Shown here: positions 7,998-17,838 of the stretch, piece by piece
How the letters are laid out: every line of letters begins with the position of its first letter
Numbering within the stretch: position 1 is the stretch's first letter
Assembly (NCBI GenBank): GCA_026005035.1
Contig: BPKH01000007.1
Coordinates: 62,001-126,000, forward strand
Direction: 5' to 3'
DNA: 64,000 nucleotides
DNA from: Porticoccaceae bacterium
GTDB taxonomy: Bacteria > Pseudomonadota > Gammaproteobacteria > Pseudomonadales > Porticoccaceae
Notes under the pieces: model-generated
The model's database searches: none
Told to the model about the DNA's origin: nothing
Seen by the model: the letters and a program-made list of their open reading frames with translations, nothing else
Translations under genes and position numbers: made by a program

Positions 7998-9046
7998 GCG
8001 AGCGGTTGCGGGTGGTGCAGTGGACCACCGGGCGGGTGGGGCGGCTGGCGTTGCGGGCGATCCTCGACGATCCCCGCCTCGAGCTCGTGGGGGTGTACGC
8101 CTGGTCGGAGGCCAAACGGGGCCTGGACGCCGGCACCCTGTGCGGCCGCCCCCCCTGCGGAGTGCGCGCCACCGGGGACGTCGACGCCCTGCTCGCCCTG
8201 GCGCCCGATGCCGTGGTCTACACCCCGTTCGCCGCCGATCTGGAGGAGGTGGCGCGGATTCTGGAGAGCGGCGCCGACGTCGCCAGCACCAACCTCTTCC
8301 AGCACCTGGGCGGCGTCCGGGGCGCGGTGCGGGCGCGGCTGGAGGAGGCCTGCCGGCGGGGCGGAAGCTCCCTGCTCGTCACCGGCGTCAACCCGGGTTG
8401 GGTGAACGGGCTGATGGCCAGCGCCACCGCGGTCTGCGCCCGGGTGGAGGCGGTCTCCCTCCTGGAGTGCGCCGACTGCTCGGTCTACCAATCGCCCCAC
8501 ACCTGGCAAGCCCTGGGCATGGGCGAGCGGGACGGCATGACCCCCGAGCGCGCGGCCCAGGCGCGCGCCTGGCTGGTGATGTTCGCGGACGTGGTGGAGC
8601 GGGTCGCCGAGGCGCTGGCGCTGCCCCTCGAGCGGGTGGAGTTCTTTTGCGAATACGGGCGGGCGGCGCGGCGCGTGGACCTGGGCTGGTACCTCTTGGA
8701 GGAGGGGTCCAACGCCGCCCTGCGCGGCGGCTTTCGCGGCCATGCGTTCGGGGAGGTGCGCGTTGAGGTGACCGTCCTGTGGTACCTGACGCCGCACCTG
8801 CAGGAAGAGTGGGAAATCTTCCCGGAGCACTATCGGCTCGAGGTGCGGGGAGAACCCGGGGTGGAGCTCAGGCTCGCCTTCCATCCCCCCGCCCACTGGG
8901 GTCACGAGGAGTGGGACACCATGACCGCCCTGCCCGCCGTCAACGCCCTGCCGGATCTGTGCCGCGCTCGACCGGGCATCCTCGGGCTCAGGGACCTGCC
9001 CCCCACCACCGCCCCCGCGGGCCTGTGGCTGGCCGGCGCGCGCTAG
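7994..9046 (+). CDS. NAD(P)H-dependent amine dehydrogenase-like / DapB-fold protein
   Basis: A 350-residue protein with an N-terminal Rossmann fold (VVQWTTGRVGRLALRAI, then VGVYAWSE) related to dihydrodipicolinate reductase and 2,4-diaminopentanoate dehydrogenase. The second half carries the mixed alpha/beta substrate domain (LLECADCSVYQSP, then NALPDLCRARPGI, a common C-terminal signature of this family). The start is GTG, overlapping the SDR stop. Members of this group are frequent in organisms that degrade lipids and steroids, but no function is established for this subtype. It ends in a four-base convergent overlap with the FAD oxidase. Confidence 0.75.
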   Translation: MSERLRVVQWTTGRVGRLALRAILDDPRLELVGVYAWSEAKRGLDAGTLCGRPPCGVRATGDVDALLALAPDAVVYTPFAADLEEVARILESGADVASTNLFQHLGGVRGAVRARLEEACRRGGSSLLVTGVNPGWVNGLMASATAVCARVEAVSLLECADCSVYQSPHTWQALGMGERDGMTPERAAQARAWLVMFADVVERVAEALALPLERVEFFCEYGRAARRVDLGWYLLEEGSNAALRGGFRGHAFGEVRVEVTVLWYLTPHLQEEWEIFPEHYRLEVRGEPGVELRLAFHPPAHWGHEEWDTMTALPAVNALPDLCRARPGILGLRDLPPTTAPAGLWLAGAR

Positions 9047-10445
9047 GGGGAGGATTCCGGCGGCAGCACCTTGCCCGGGTTGAGGATCCCGTCGGGATCG
9101 AAGGTCCGCTTCAGGGCGCGCAGCTCGGTCAGGGCGGCGCCCTCGGGGAAGCGGGGCAGCAGGTGGCGCTTGGCGAGGCCGATGCCGTGCTCGGCCGACA
9201 GGCTGCCGTCGAGGGCGAGCACCAGATCCACCACCGCCTCCTCCACTTCCGCGCTCCGCTCTAGCCAAGCCGCCTCGGGCCAGGTCGCGGGCCGCGGCAC
9301 GTTGAGGTGGACGTTGCCGTCCCCCAAATGGCCGAACCAGATCGCCTCCAGGTCGGCGAAGCGCTCGCGGAACAGAGCCGCTAGGCCCCGGCCCAGCTCG
9401 GCCAGGCGCTCGAGGCGCACGGCGAGGTCGAACTTGAGGGGCCGCGAGGGGGCCAGGGCCTCGGAGATCTCTTCCCGCAAGCCGCCACAGCCGGCGCGCC
9501 TGGCCCTGGTTCGGTGGCCAGCACGGCGTCCTCCAGCCAGCCATTCGAGCGGGCGGCGGCGAACAGCTCCTCCACTTCCCCGCCGTCGGGGGGCGCATCG
9601 AACTCCAGCAGGCCGTAGAGGGGCGCCGGCCGGGCGAAGGGGTGGGCGAGGCCGGAGCGGGCGCGGACTCGCTGGAGGGCGGCCTCGGAAAAGAACTCGC
9701 AGGCGCTCAAGACCAGCGCGCGGCGCGCCGCGGCGGCGAAGGCGAGCAATGCCTCCACGTCCGGCGCGGCGGCGAGCAGCACCCACTGGGGCGGGCGCGG
9801 TGGCGCGAGGCGCACCGTCACCTCGCAGAGGATGCCGAGGATTCCCTCGGAGCCCACGAACAGATGGCGCAGGTCGGGTCCGGCGTTGTTCTTGACGAGC
9901 CCGCGATTGAGGCGCAGGACCTCGCCGGTCCCGGTCACCACGGTGAGCCCGGTCACCTGTTCCCGGGTGCCGCCGTAGCGGATCACGTGTACCCCGCCAG
10001 CGTTGGTGGCGGCGTTGCCGCCGATCTGGCAGGAGCCCGCCGAGGCGAGATCCACCGGATAGAAGAGGTTCTGGCGCTCGGCGAAGGCCTGGAGCTCGGC
10101 GGTCACCACGCCGGCCTCGCAGGTGACCGCGGCGTCCTGGGGGGAAAAGTGGGCGATGCGCCGCATCCGCTCCAGGCTCACCACCACCTCGCCGGCGGCG
10201 GCCACCGCGCCGCCCGCGTAGCCGGTGCGCCCCCCCGAGGGCACCAGGGGCAGCCCCTCCGCCCGCGCCAGGCGCACCACCGCCGCCACTTCCTCCACGG
10301 TGGCGGGTCTGACTACCAGACCGGGCGCCGGGCGGTAGCGGGTGGTGCGGTCGACGCCGTAGGGGGCCATGGCCGCCGGGTCGTCGATGACTCCGGCGGG
10401 TCCGAGCAGTCGGCGAAAGTGTTCGGCGAGGGGGCGGGCGATCAC
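9043..10445 (-). pseudogene. GlcD-type FAD-linked oxidase, frameshifted
   Basis: Encodes an FAD-dependent oxidase of the glycolate oxidase/D-lactate dehydrogenase type, about 466 residues when pieced together. The first 310 residues contain the PCMH FAD-binding domain (RPATVEEVAAVVRLARAEG, PSGGRTGYAGGA, GSCQIGGNAATNAGG, GSEGILGI). The C-terminal domain (FGHLGDGNVHLNV, SAEHGIGLAKR, FDPDGILNPGKVLP) is in another frame. The break is near 9490-9515: the conserved link GQARRLWRL is in a third frame, so two extra single bases about 25 nt apart explain it best. The start is a GTG one base after the hydrolase stop. Every motif is intact, so sequence error is more likely than loss of function. Confidence 0.82.
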
Positions 10446-10446
10446 T

Positions 10447-11419
10447 TCACAACCCCAAAGCCGCGAACACCTGCTCGCGCAGCGCTGGGCGCTCGTTGAC
10501 CATGTGGTGGCGCACCCCCGGCAACAGCTGGATCTGAGCCGCCGGGAAGACCTTCCGCAGCACCCGCAAATTGTAGCGCCAGGCCAGGGTGGCATCCGCC
10601 GTCCCCTGGAGGATGCGCACCGGCCAGGGACAGGGGGAGGCCTGCTTGACCTCGCGAATCCAGCGGTCCATGGCGCCGATCCAGGCCATGGGCAGGGCGC
10701 GCGCCTGCAGGGGATCGCGGCGCAGCAACTCGCGGAAGGCGGGGTCGGAGGACCCAGCCCCCGGCACCCGCCGCAACCGGCGCCGGAAGCGGCGCAGCGC
10801 CAGGTAGAGCAAGCGGTTGTACCACCAGCCGGCGGGCGCCACCAGGGGGGCGAGCAGCACCACCCGCGCGAGCTCCGCGGCCTCCCCGGCGCGGTGGCGG
10901 GCGAGGAGGTGCTTGGCGAGAATCGCGCCGCCGGTGCTCTGGCCCACCGCGGAGAGGGGGCAGGCGAAGCCCCCGCGCAGGCTGCTCGAGGAGGCCCGCG
11001 AAGGCCTGCGCGTAGTGGTCGAAGGTCTCGATGCTGGCCCGCTCCCCGCTCGACAAGCCGTGGCCGGGTAGATCGAAGGCCACCACCGCGTAGCCGCGGC
11101 CGAGCAGGTGGCGCACCAGGTGCCCGTAGAGGCCCACGTGGTCGAAGTAACCGTGCACCACCACCACGGCGCCCTGCGGTGGAATCTCGGGCGACTTGCC
11201 CGGCAGCCAGTAGTGCACCGCCAGGGTCCAAGGGGGGAGCACCAGCCTGCCCAGGCGGTGGAAGTGGTCGCGCCTCAGGTCTAAGTCGTAAAAGTGCAGG
11301 TAGGCGTCGAGGAGCTCCGGGATGGGCACCGGGGGGTCGGCGGTCGGCGCGAAGCGCAGGTCCGGCAGGCAGGCGCGCAGGTCCTGGAGCAGCCCGCGGT
11401 CGAGGGTTGGCGCCGCCAC
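10447..11419 (-). pseudogene. alpha/beta hydrolase (monoacylglycerol lipase-like), frameshifted
   Basis: A lysophospholipase/monoglyceride-lipase-like hydrolase, about 323 residues when joined. The first part has VVVVHGYFDHVGLYGHLVR and VAFDLPGHGLSSGER; the second has the nucleophile VGQSTGGAILAKHL, the acid ILQGTADATLAW and the His in LPGVRHHMVNER. A single extra base near 10,975-10,985 separates them; without it the text runs straight into the nucleophile elbow. The start is a GTG with AAGG upstream, ten bases after fba. It lies at the end of the tkt-fba operon and is followed at once by the FAD oxidase. Function would be release of fatty acid from a monoglyceride or lysolipid. Confidence 0.8.
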
Positions 11420-11429
11420 CCGCGGGCCT

Positions 11430-12494
11430 TCAGTGGATCTTGGGGTCCAGCTCGCCCGCGGCGTAGCGGCGCGCCATCTCCTCGAGGCCGACGGGCTTGA
11501 TGCGACTGGCCTGGCCCGCCGCGCCGAACGCCTCGTAGCGGGCCACACAGATCGACTTCATGGCGGCGATGGCGTCTTTGAGGTACTTGCGCGGGTCGAA
11601 CTCGGCGGGATGTTGCGCCAGGTGGCGGCGAATGGCGCCGGTGGCGGCCAGGCGCAGGTCGGTGTCGATGTTGACCTTGCGCACCCCGTGGCGGATCGCC
11701 TCCACGATCTGCTCCACCGGCACGCCGTAGGTCTCCGGGATGGCGCCGCCGTGGGCGTTGATCACCTCCAGCCACTCCCGGGGGACGGACGAGGAGCCGT
11801 GCATCACCAGATGGGTGTCGGGGATCCGGGCGTGGATCTCCTTGACCCGGTCGATGGCCAGGATGTCGCCCGTGGGGGGGCGGCTGAACTTGTAGGCGCC
11901 GTGGCTCGTGCCGATGGCGATGGCCAGGGCGTCGACCCCGGTCTCCTGGACGAAGCGCGCCGCCTCTTCGGGGTCGGTGAGGAGTTGGTGGTGGTCCAGT
12001 TGGCCCGCGGCCCCCACCCCGTCCTCCTCGCCGGCGCGGCCGGTCTCCAGGGAGCCGAGGCAGCCCAGTTCCCCCTCCACCGACACCCCGCAGGCGTGGG
12101 CCATTTCCACCACCTTGCGAGTCACCGTGACGTTGTAGTCGTAGGGCGCGGGGGTCTTGCCGTCCTCGAGCAGCGAGCCGTCCATCATCACCGAGGAGAA
12201 GCCCAGCTGAATCGAGCGGGCGCACACCGCCGGACTGGTTCCGTGGTCCTGGTGCATCACCACCGGGATGTCGGGGAACTCCTCGATGGCGGCCTGGATC
12301 AGGTGGCGCAGAAAGGGCGCGCCGGCGTATTTGCGCGCTCCCGCCGAGGCTTGGACGATGACCGGTGCGTCGGTGGCCTGGGCCGCCTCCATGATGGCGC
12401 GCATCTGCTCCAGGTTGTTGACGTTGAAGGCCGGCACCCCGTAGCCGTGCTCGGCGGCGTGGTCCAAGAGCTGGCGCATGGAGATGAGAGGCAT
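11430..12494 (-). CDS. fba: class II fructose-bisphosphate aldolase (CbbA type)
   Basis: A 354-residue zinc aldolase joining dihydroxyacetone phosphate and glyceraldehyde 3-phosphate (or sedoheptulose bisphosphate in the Calvin cycle). Zn ligands and active-site residues are visible in [44 protein letters not shown] and VMHGSSSVP, and the C-terminal [11 protein letters not shown] binds phosphate. It is close to the aldolase type found with Calvin-cycle and gluconeogenic operons in gammaproteobacteria. The ATG is preceded by GGAGGA at good spacing. It is the fifth gene of the tkt-epd-pgk-argC-fba series, 23 nt after argC. Confidence 0.96.
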   Translation of the reverse strand: MPLISMRQLLDHAAEHGYGVPAFNVNNLEQMRAIMEAAQATDAPVIVQASAGARKYAGAPFLRHLIQAAIEEFPDIPVVMHQDHGTSPAVCARSIQLGFSSVMMDGSLLEDGKTPAPYDYNVTVTRKVVEMAHACGVSVEGELGCLGSLETGRAGEEDGVGAAGQLDHHQLLTDPEEAARFVQETGVDALAIAIGTSHGAYKFSRPPTGDILAIDRVKEIHARIPDTHLVMHGSSSVPREWLEVINAHGGAIPETYGVPVEQIVEAIRHGVRKVNIDTDLRLAATGAIRRHLAQHPAEFDPRKYLKDAIAAMKSICVARYEAFGAAGQASRIKPVGLEEMARRYAAGELDPKIH

Positions 12495-12517
12495 GGTCAA
12501 ATCCTCCGCACAGTCCT

Positions 12518-13477
12518 TCAGGCGGTCAACCCCGCCGTTTCGGGAAGTCCCAACATCAGGTTCATGCACTGCACCGCCGCTCCCGAGGCGCCCTTGCCGA
12601 GGTTGTCGAGGCGGGCGGCGAGGAGCAGTTGGTCGCGGTGGCCGAAGACGAACAGCTCCACCCGGTTGGTGCCGTTGCAGGTCGTGGCGGGCAGAAAGCC
12701 CCTGTCGAGGGCGGCGTCGGCGGGGAAGGGCTGGACGCGCACGAAGGGTTCGTCGGCGTAGTGGTCGGCGTAGAGGGCGTGAACTTCTTCCGGCTCCACG
12801 GGGCGGGGCAGCGAGGAGGGCCACAGGGGCACACTCACCACCATGCCGCGCCGGAAGCTGCCCACGATGGGGGTGAACAGGGGGGGATGGGCGAGCCCGC
12901 AGATCGCCTGCATTTCCGGCAGGTGTTTGTGGCGCAGCCCGAGAGCGTAGAGGCGGGGGCTCGTCAGCGCTTCCGGCAGGGGGCCCTGCCCTTCGTACTC
13001 CTCGATCATCGCTCGCCCGCCGCCGCTGTAGCCGGTCACGGAAAAGGCTGTCAGGGGCTGGTCGGGCGGCAGCACTCCCGCCGCCACCAAGGGGGCCACC
13101 AGCAGGGCGAAGCCCGTCGCGTGGCAGCCGGGCACGGCCACCCGGCGGGCCGCGGCGATCTGCCGGCGCTGTTCGGCGGACAGCTCCGGCAGACCGTAGA
13201 CCCAGCCCGGGGCGGTGCGGTGCGCGGTGCTGGCGTCGAGCACCCGGGTGCGCTCGTTGTCCGGCGCGAGGAGTGCCACCGCCTCGCGGGCGGCGTCGTC
13301 GGGCAGGCAGAGAAAGACCAGGTCGGCCGCGTTCAGGAGCTCGGCGCGGGCCTCGGGGTCCCTGCGCCGCTCCGCCGGCAACTGCAAGAGCTCGAGCTCA
13401 TCGCGGCCGGCGAGCCGGTCCCGGAGCTCGAGGCCGGTGGTGCCGTGGGCGCCGTCGATGAAGACCCGCCACGCCAT
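12518..13477 (-). CDS. argC: N-acetyl-gamma-glutamyl-phosphate reductase, type 2
   Basis: A 319-residue enzyme of arginine synthesis that reduces N-acetylglutamyl phosphate to the semialdehyde with NADPH. It starts [17 protein letters not shown], the type 2 form of the dinucleotide-binding loop, and has the catalytic Cys in [12 protein letters not shown] and the [17 protein letters not shown] segment. The length matches type 2 ArgC; type 1 proteins are longer. Its place is unusual: it separates pgk from fba, starting 3 nt after the pgk stop, where related gammaproteobacteria usually have pyruvate kinase or nothing. No other arginine-synthesis gene is in the window. Confidence 0.92.
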   Translation of the reverse strand: MAWRVFIDGAHGTTGLELRDRLAGRDELELLQLPAERRRDPEARAELLNAADLVFLCLPDDAAREAVALLAPDNERTRVLDASTAHRTAPGWVYGLPELSAEQRRQIAAARRVAVPGCHATGFALLVAPLVAAGVLPPDQPLTAFSVTGYSGGGRAMIEEYEGQGPLPEALTSPRLYALGLRHKHLPEMQAICGLAHPPLFTPIVGSFRRGMVVSVPLWPSSLPRPVEPEEVHALYADHYADEPFVRVQPFPADAALDRGFLPATTCNGTNRVELFVFGHRDQLLLAARLDNLGKGASGAAVQCMNLMLGLPETAGLTA

Positions 13478-13480
13478 GGC

Positions 13481-14653
13481 CTAGCCGCTCCGCGCCCGCT
13501 CTTCCAGGATGGCCACCGCGGGCAGCTCGCGGCCTTCCAGGTACTCCAGAAAGGCGCCGCCCCCGGTGGAGATGTAGGAGATGCCCCCGGCCACGCCGTA
13601 TTTCTCGATGGCCGCCAGGGTATCCCCGCCCCCCGCCAGGGAATAGGCGGAGCTGGCGGCGATGGCCCGGGCGAGGGCCGCGGTGCCCTCGCCGAAAGCG
13701 TCGATCTCGAACACCCCCACCGGGCCGTTCCAGACCACCGTGCCCGCTCGGGACACCAGGTCGGCGAGCCGGGCGCGACTCTCGGGGCCGATGTCGACGA
13801 TGCACTCGTCGGCGGCCACGGCGTCCACCGGCACCACCCGGCAAGGGGCGCCGGCGCGCACCTCGGGGGCGACCACCACGTCCACCGGCAAGGGAATCGC
13901 CACCCGGGCGAGCAGCCTCTTCGCCTCGGGGATCAGGTCGGGCTCGCACAGGGAGCGGCCGATGGGATGGCCGGCGGCAGCGAGGAAGGTGTTGGCGATG
14001 CCGCCGCCCACCACCAGTTGGTCCACCTTGGCGGAGAGCGCGTCGAGCACGCGCAGCTTGGTGGACACCTTGGCGCCGCCGACCACGGCCAGGAGCGGCC
14101 GGGCGGGGTTTTCCAGCGCCTTGGCCAGGGCCTCCAGTTCGGCCACCAGCAGGGGGCCGGCGCAGGCCACGGGGGCAAAGCGCGCCACCGCGTGGGTGGA
14201 CGCCTGGGCGCGGTGGGCGGTGCCGAAGGCGTCCATGACAAAGATGTCACAGAGGCTCGCATAGGCCCGCCCCAGCGCCTCGTCGTTGGCTGTTTCGCCC
14301 CGGTTGAAGCGGACGTTTTCGAGGAGCACCACCTCGCCTGTCGCCACCTCGACCCCCTTCTGCCAGTCCGCCACCAGGCGCACCTCCTGGCCCAACCGTT
14401 CGCTGAGGCGGCGCGCCACCGGGGCGAGAGACCAGGCGGGATCGAAGGTCCCCTCCTGGGGGCGGCCCAGGTGGGACATCAAGATCACCCGCGCACCCCG
14501 CTCGTGGGCGAGGCGGATGGTCGGCAGGGCGGCGCGGATGCGGGCGTCGCTGGCCACCTGACCGTCGCGCAGCGGCACATTGAGGTCTTCGCGGATCAGC
14601 ACCCGCTTGTCGGCCAGTGGGAGGTCGGTCATGCAGAGCATCGCCGGGGGCAT
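13481..14653 (-). CDS. pgk: phosphoglycerate kinase
   Basis: A 390-residue kinase that moves phosphate between 1,3-bisphosphoglycerate and ADP. The N-terminal signature [13 protein letters not shown], the SHLGRP substrate loop, the [12 protein letters not shown] segment and the C-terminal nucleotide motif [10 protein letters not shown] plus [19 protein letters not shown] and [13 protein letters not shown] are all present. The chosen ATG lies one base after the epd stop with a GGAGG site; a second ATG (MTDLPL) seven codons in is possible. It is translationally linked to epd upstream and followed by argC. Confidence 0.96.
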   Translation of the reverse strand: MPPAMLCMTDLPLADKRVLIREDLNVPLRDGQVASDARIRAALPTIRLAHERGARVILMSHLGRPQEGTFDPAWSLAPVARRLSERLGQEVRLVADWQKGVEVATGEVVLLENVRFNRGETANDEALGRAYASLCDIFVMDAFGTAHRAQASTHAVARFAPVACAGPLLVAELEALAKALENPARPLLAVVGGAKVSTKLRVLDALSAKVDQLVVGGGIANTFLAAAGHPIGRSLCEPDLIPEAKRLLARVAIPLPVDVVVAPEVRAGAPCRVVPVDAVAADECIVDIGPESRARLADLVSRAGTVVWNGPVGVFEIDAFGEGTAALARAIAASSAYSLAGGGDTLAAIEKYGVAGGISYISTGGGAFLEYLEGRELPAVAILEERARSG

Positions 14654-14654
14654 C

Positions 14655-15680
14655 TCATCCTCCACGCGCGTCTTCGAGAATCCGTTGCCAGTAGAGCAGG
14701 AGGTCGATCATCCGATTGGCGTAGCCCCACTCGTTGTCGAACCAGACCAACACCTTGACCAGCCGCCGGCCGCCCATCCGGGTTTGGCTCGCGTCGACGA
14801 TCCCGGAACGGGGATCGTGGTTGAAGTCGCAGGAAGCGAGCGGCTCCTCAGTGTACCCCAGAATGCCCGCAAGCTCTCCTTCGCTGGCCTCCCGCAGGAT
14901 CCGATTGACCGCGGCGCAGTCGCTGTCCCGGGAGAGGAGCAGCGACAGATCGAGCGCCGAGACGTTCTGGGTGGGCACCCGCATTGCCTGCGCCTCGATG
15001 CGCCCCTCCAGGTGGGGCAGGATGCGGAAGATGCCTCGCGCCAGGCGGGTGTCCACGGGGATCACCGACTGGATGGCGGCGCGGGTCTTGCGCAGGTCGG
15101 TATGGTGGTAGGAGTCCAAAAGGGGCTGGTCGTTCATCACCGAGTGGATGGTGGTGATCACCCCTGCTTCGATGCCCAGGGCGCGATCCAACACCCACAG
15201 CACCGGTACCGCGCAGTTGGTGGTGCAGGAGGCCGCCGAGACCACCCGATGGTGGGCGGCCAGCTGCCGGTGGTTGACCCCGTAGACGATGGTGGCGTCC
15301 ACCTCGGGGCGGGCCGGTTGCGAAAAGAGCACCCGCCCGGCCCCGGCCGCCAGGTGGCGCTCGGCGCTGGCCCGGTCGTCGAAGCTGCCGGTGCATTCCA
15401 GGACCACGTCCACCCCTTCCCAGGAGACGCCGCCGGGCACCGGCTCATGGCTGACGCGGATCGGCCGCCCCGCCACCCAGAGCGCCCCGTCGGCCGCTTC
15501 CACGGGGGCGGGAAAGCGGCCGTGGGTGGAGTCGTAGCGGGTGAGGTAGCGGATGGTGGCCAGGTCGGCCAGCTCGTTGATGGCCACCACTTCCAGTTCC
15601 TCGCCCAGGCGGCGCTCGTGGAGGGCGCGGAAGAGAGAGCGGCCGATGCGGCCGAAGCCGTTGATGGCGAGCCTCAGCAC
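14655..15680 (-). CDS. epd: erythrose-4-phosphate dehydrogenase-like member of the GAPDH family
   Basis: A 341-residue GAPDH-family enzyme with the catalytic Cys in [12 protein letters not shown]. Several stretches are closer to Epd than to Gap[65 protein letters not shown] and [18 protein letters not shown]. Epd oxidises erythrose 4-phosphate to 4-phosphoerythronate, the first step to pyridoxal phosphate; in some bacteria enzymes of this group serve as the GAPDH. The start is a GTG that overlaps the tkt stop by seven bases. The epd-pgk-fba order is also that of enteric bacteria. Which activity dominates is open. Confidence 0.85.
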   Translation of the reverse strand: MLRLAINGFGRIGRSLFRALHERRLGEELEVVAINELADLATIRYLTRYDSTHGRFPAPVEAADGALWVAGRPIRVSHEPVPGGVSWEGVDVVLECTGSFDDRASAERHLAAGAGRVLFSQPARPEVDATIVYGVNHRQLAAHHRVVSAASCTTNCAVPVLWVLDRALGIEAGVITTIHSVMNDQPLLDSYHHTDLRKTRAAIQSVIPVDTRLARGIFRILPHLEGRIEAQAMRVPTQNVSALDLSLLLSRDSDCAAVNRILREASEGELAGILGYTEEPLASCDFNHDPRSGIVDASQTRMGGRRLVKVLVWFDNEWGYANRMIDLLLYWQRILEDARGG

Positions 15681-17707
15681 CCCCGAACCCGCTCCACCAC
15701 GGCGCGCACCGCCTCCACCACCCGCTCTTCGGTGAAGCCGAAGTGGCGCAGTAGGACCTTGCCGGGCGCCGAGGCGCCAAAGCGGTCGAGGCCGACCACG
15801 GCGCCGTCCAGTCCCACGTACTTCCGCCACCAGTCGGGGTGGGCCGCCTCCACCGCCACCCGCGCGCGCACCGCGGCGGGTAGCACCGCCTCCCGATAGG
15901 CGGGATCCTGGGCTTCGAACACCTCCGCCGAGGGCAGGGAGACCACCCGCACCGCCAGCCCTTCGGCGGCCAGTCGCCGCGCCGCCCCCAGCGCCAGGGA
16001 GACTTCCGAGCCGGTGGCGAGGAGGATTGCATCGGGCGCCTCGCCCCCCTCCCAGAGGACGTAGCCGCCCCGCTCGATGGCCGCCACCTGTTCCGCGGTC
16101 CGCTCCTGGTGGGGGAGGGTTTGGCGGGACAGGACCAGGGCGGTGGGCCCTTCCCGCCGCTCCAGGGCCGCCTTCCAGGCCGCCGCGGTCTCCACCGCGT
16201 CGCAGGGGCGCCAAGTGACCAGGCCCGGCGTGGTGCGCAGGTTGGTGAGCTGCTCCACCGGTTGGTGGGTGGGCCCGTCCTCCCCCAGGCCGATGGAGTC
16301 GTGGGTGAAGACGAAAATGGCGGGCGCTCGCATCAACGCCGCGAGGCGCACGGCGTTGCGGCAGTACTCCATGAACACCAGGAAGGTGGCGCCGAAGGGG
16401 ATGAACCCGCCGTGGAGGGCCATGCCGTTGGCGATCGCCGCCATGGCGAACTCGCGCACGCCGTAGTGGAGATAGTTGCCGGAGGCGTCCGCCGGAGTGA
16501 CGGCCCGCGCTCCCCGCCAAAAAGTGAGGTTGGAGTGGGTGAGGTCGGCGGAACCGCCGAACAGTTCCGGCAGGTGGGGTGCCAAGGCGTCGAGGGTTTC
16601 CTTGGAGGCCTTGCGGGTGGCGACGTCCCCCCCCTGGGCCTGGCGCTCCAGGATCCACTGCCGGGCGAGCTCGGCGAAGTCGCCGGGCAGCCGGCCCACC
16701 AGGCGCCGCTCCAGCTCCACCGCCTCGCTGGGATAGCGGGAGCGGTACAGCTCGAAGCGCTCGAGCCATTCCCGCTCCGCTCGCGCCCCCTTCTCGCGGG
16801 CGTCCCAGGCTTCGTAGATCTCCTCGGGGATCTCGAAGGGGTCGTAGGGCCAGCCGAGAAACGCTCGGGCTCGACGCACCTCCTCGGCTCCCAGGGGAGC
16901 GCCGTGGCAGGCCTCGCTGCCCTGGAGGTTGGGGGCGCCGAATCCGATCACCGTGCGCACGCAGATGAGGCTCGGCCGCTCCCGCTCCGCGCGGGCGGCG
17001 AGGATGGCGCGGCGCACCGCCTCGGGGTCGTGGCCGTCCACGCCTGGCACCACGTGCCAGCCGTAGGCCGCGAAGCGCGCCGGCGTGTCGTCGGTGAACC
17101 AGGCCGGCCGGTCGCCGCCGCCGCGCACGTGGCCGTCGATGGAGATGTCGTTGTCGTCGTAGAAGACGATCAGCTTGCCGAGCTTGAGGGTGCCCGCCAG
17201 GGAGCAGGCCTCGTGGGAGATCCCCTCCATCAGGCAGCCGTCGCCGGCGAAGACGTAGGTGTAGTGGTCGATCACCGGCGGTGTGTCGGGGCGGTTGAAC
17301 TGGGCGGCGAGCACCTTCTCGGCCAGCGCCATCCCCACCGCGTTGGCGAGCCCCTGACCCAGGGGGCCGGTGGTGGTCTCCACGCCCGGAGTTTCGCCGT
17401 ACTCGGGGTGTCCCGGGGTGGGCGAGTGGAGTTGGCGAAAGTTTTCCAGATCGCCGATGGACAGGTGGTAGCCCGTCAGGTGGAGGAGGGCGTAGAGGAG
17501 CATCGAGGCGTGCCCGTTGGAGAGCACGAAGCGGTCGCGGTTGACCCAGTGGGGGTTCTCCGGGTTGTGGACCAGAAAGTCCCGCCACAGCACTTCGGCC
17601 ACGTCGGCAAGCCCCATGGGGGCGCCGGGGTGGCCGCTCTGGGCGCGCTCGACGGCGTCCATGGCCAGGGCGCGGATGGCGTTGGCGAGTTCTCGTCGCG
17701 AAGGCAT
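15674..17707 (-). CDS. tkt: transketolase
   Basis: A 677-residue thiamine-diphosphate enzyme of the pentose-phosphate and Calvin pathways. The N-terminal domain shows [20 protein letters not shown] and the TPP/Mg site [22 protein letters not shown] with NDNDISID-like text; [18 protein letters not shown] holds a conserved His. The pyrimidine-binding domain follows ([38 protein letters not shown]). Length is standard. It is the first gene of the minus-strand operon; its promoter should lie in the 131-nt gap shared with corA, which contains a perfect inverted repeat. Confidence 0.97.
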   Translation of the reverse strand: MPSRRELANAIRALAMDAVERAQSGHPGAPMGLADVAEVLWRDFLVHNPENPHWVNRDRFVLSNGHASMLLYALLHLTGYHLSIGDLENFRQLHSPTPGHPEYGETPGVETTTGPLGQGLANAVGMALAEKVLAAQFNRPDTPPVIDHYTYVFAGDGCLMEGISHEACSLAGTLKLGKLIVFYDDNDISIDGHVRGGGDRPAWFTDDTPARFAAYGWHVVPGVDGHDPEAVRRAILAARAERERPSLICVRTVIGFGAPNLQGSEACHGAPLGAEEVRRARAFLGWPYDPFEIPEEIYEAWDAREKGARAEREWLERFELYRSRYPSEAVELERRLVGRLPGDFAELARQWILERQAQGGDVATRKASKETLDALAPHLPELFGGSADLTHSNLTFWRGARAVTPADASGNYLHYGVREFAMAAIANGMALHGGFIPFGATFLVFMEYCRNAVRLAALMRAPAIFVFTHDSIGLGEDGPTHQPVEQLTNLRTTPGLVTWRPCDAVETAAAWKAALERREGPTALVLSRQTLPHQERTAEQVAAIERGGYVLWEGGEAPDAILLATGSEVSLALGAARRLAAEGLAVRVVSLPSAEVFEAQDPAYREAVLPAAVRARVAVEAAHPDWWRKYVGLDGAVVGLDRFGASAPGKVLLRHFGFTEERVVEAVRAVVERVRGC

Positions 17708-17743
17708 GAGGCACCTCGGGCTCGGCGGGGTGGGCGGCGAGGG

Positions 17744-17785
17744 GGCGCTATTTTCCCGTAACCGCCCCCCGGGGTAAATAGCGCC
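17744..17785. promoter_or_regulatory. Perfect 10-bp inverted repeat between tkt and corA (operator candidate)
   Basis: GGCGCTATTT at 17744-17753 is matched exactly by AAATAGCGCC at 17776-17785, with a 22-base spacer. It sits in the middle of the only divergent gap serving the tkt operon and corA. Arms on two faces of the helix and the lack of a T-run argue for a protein-binding site over a terminator. On the plus strand TATGAT at 17802-17807 could be the corA -10 box just beyond the right arm. No known operator consensus is claimed. Confidence 0.5.
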
Positions 17786-17838
17786 GCCTCGGGCGGGGGG
17801 TTATGATGGGGCCCCTTCCCCGGGGGTGGGGCGTTCCG

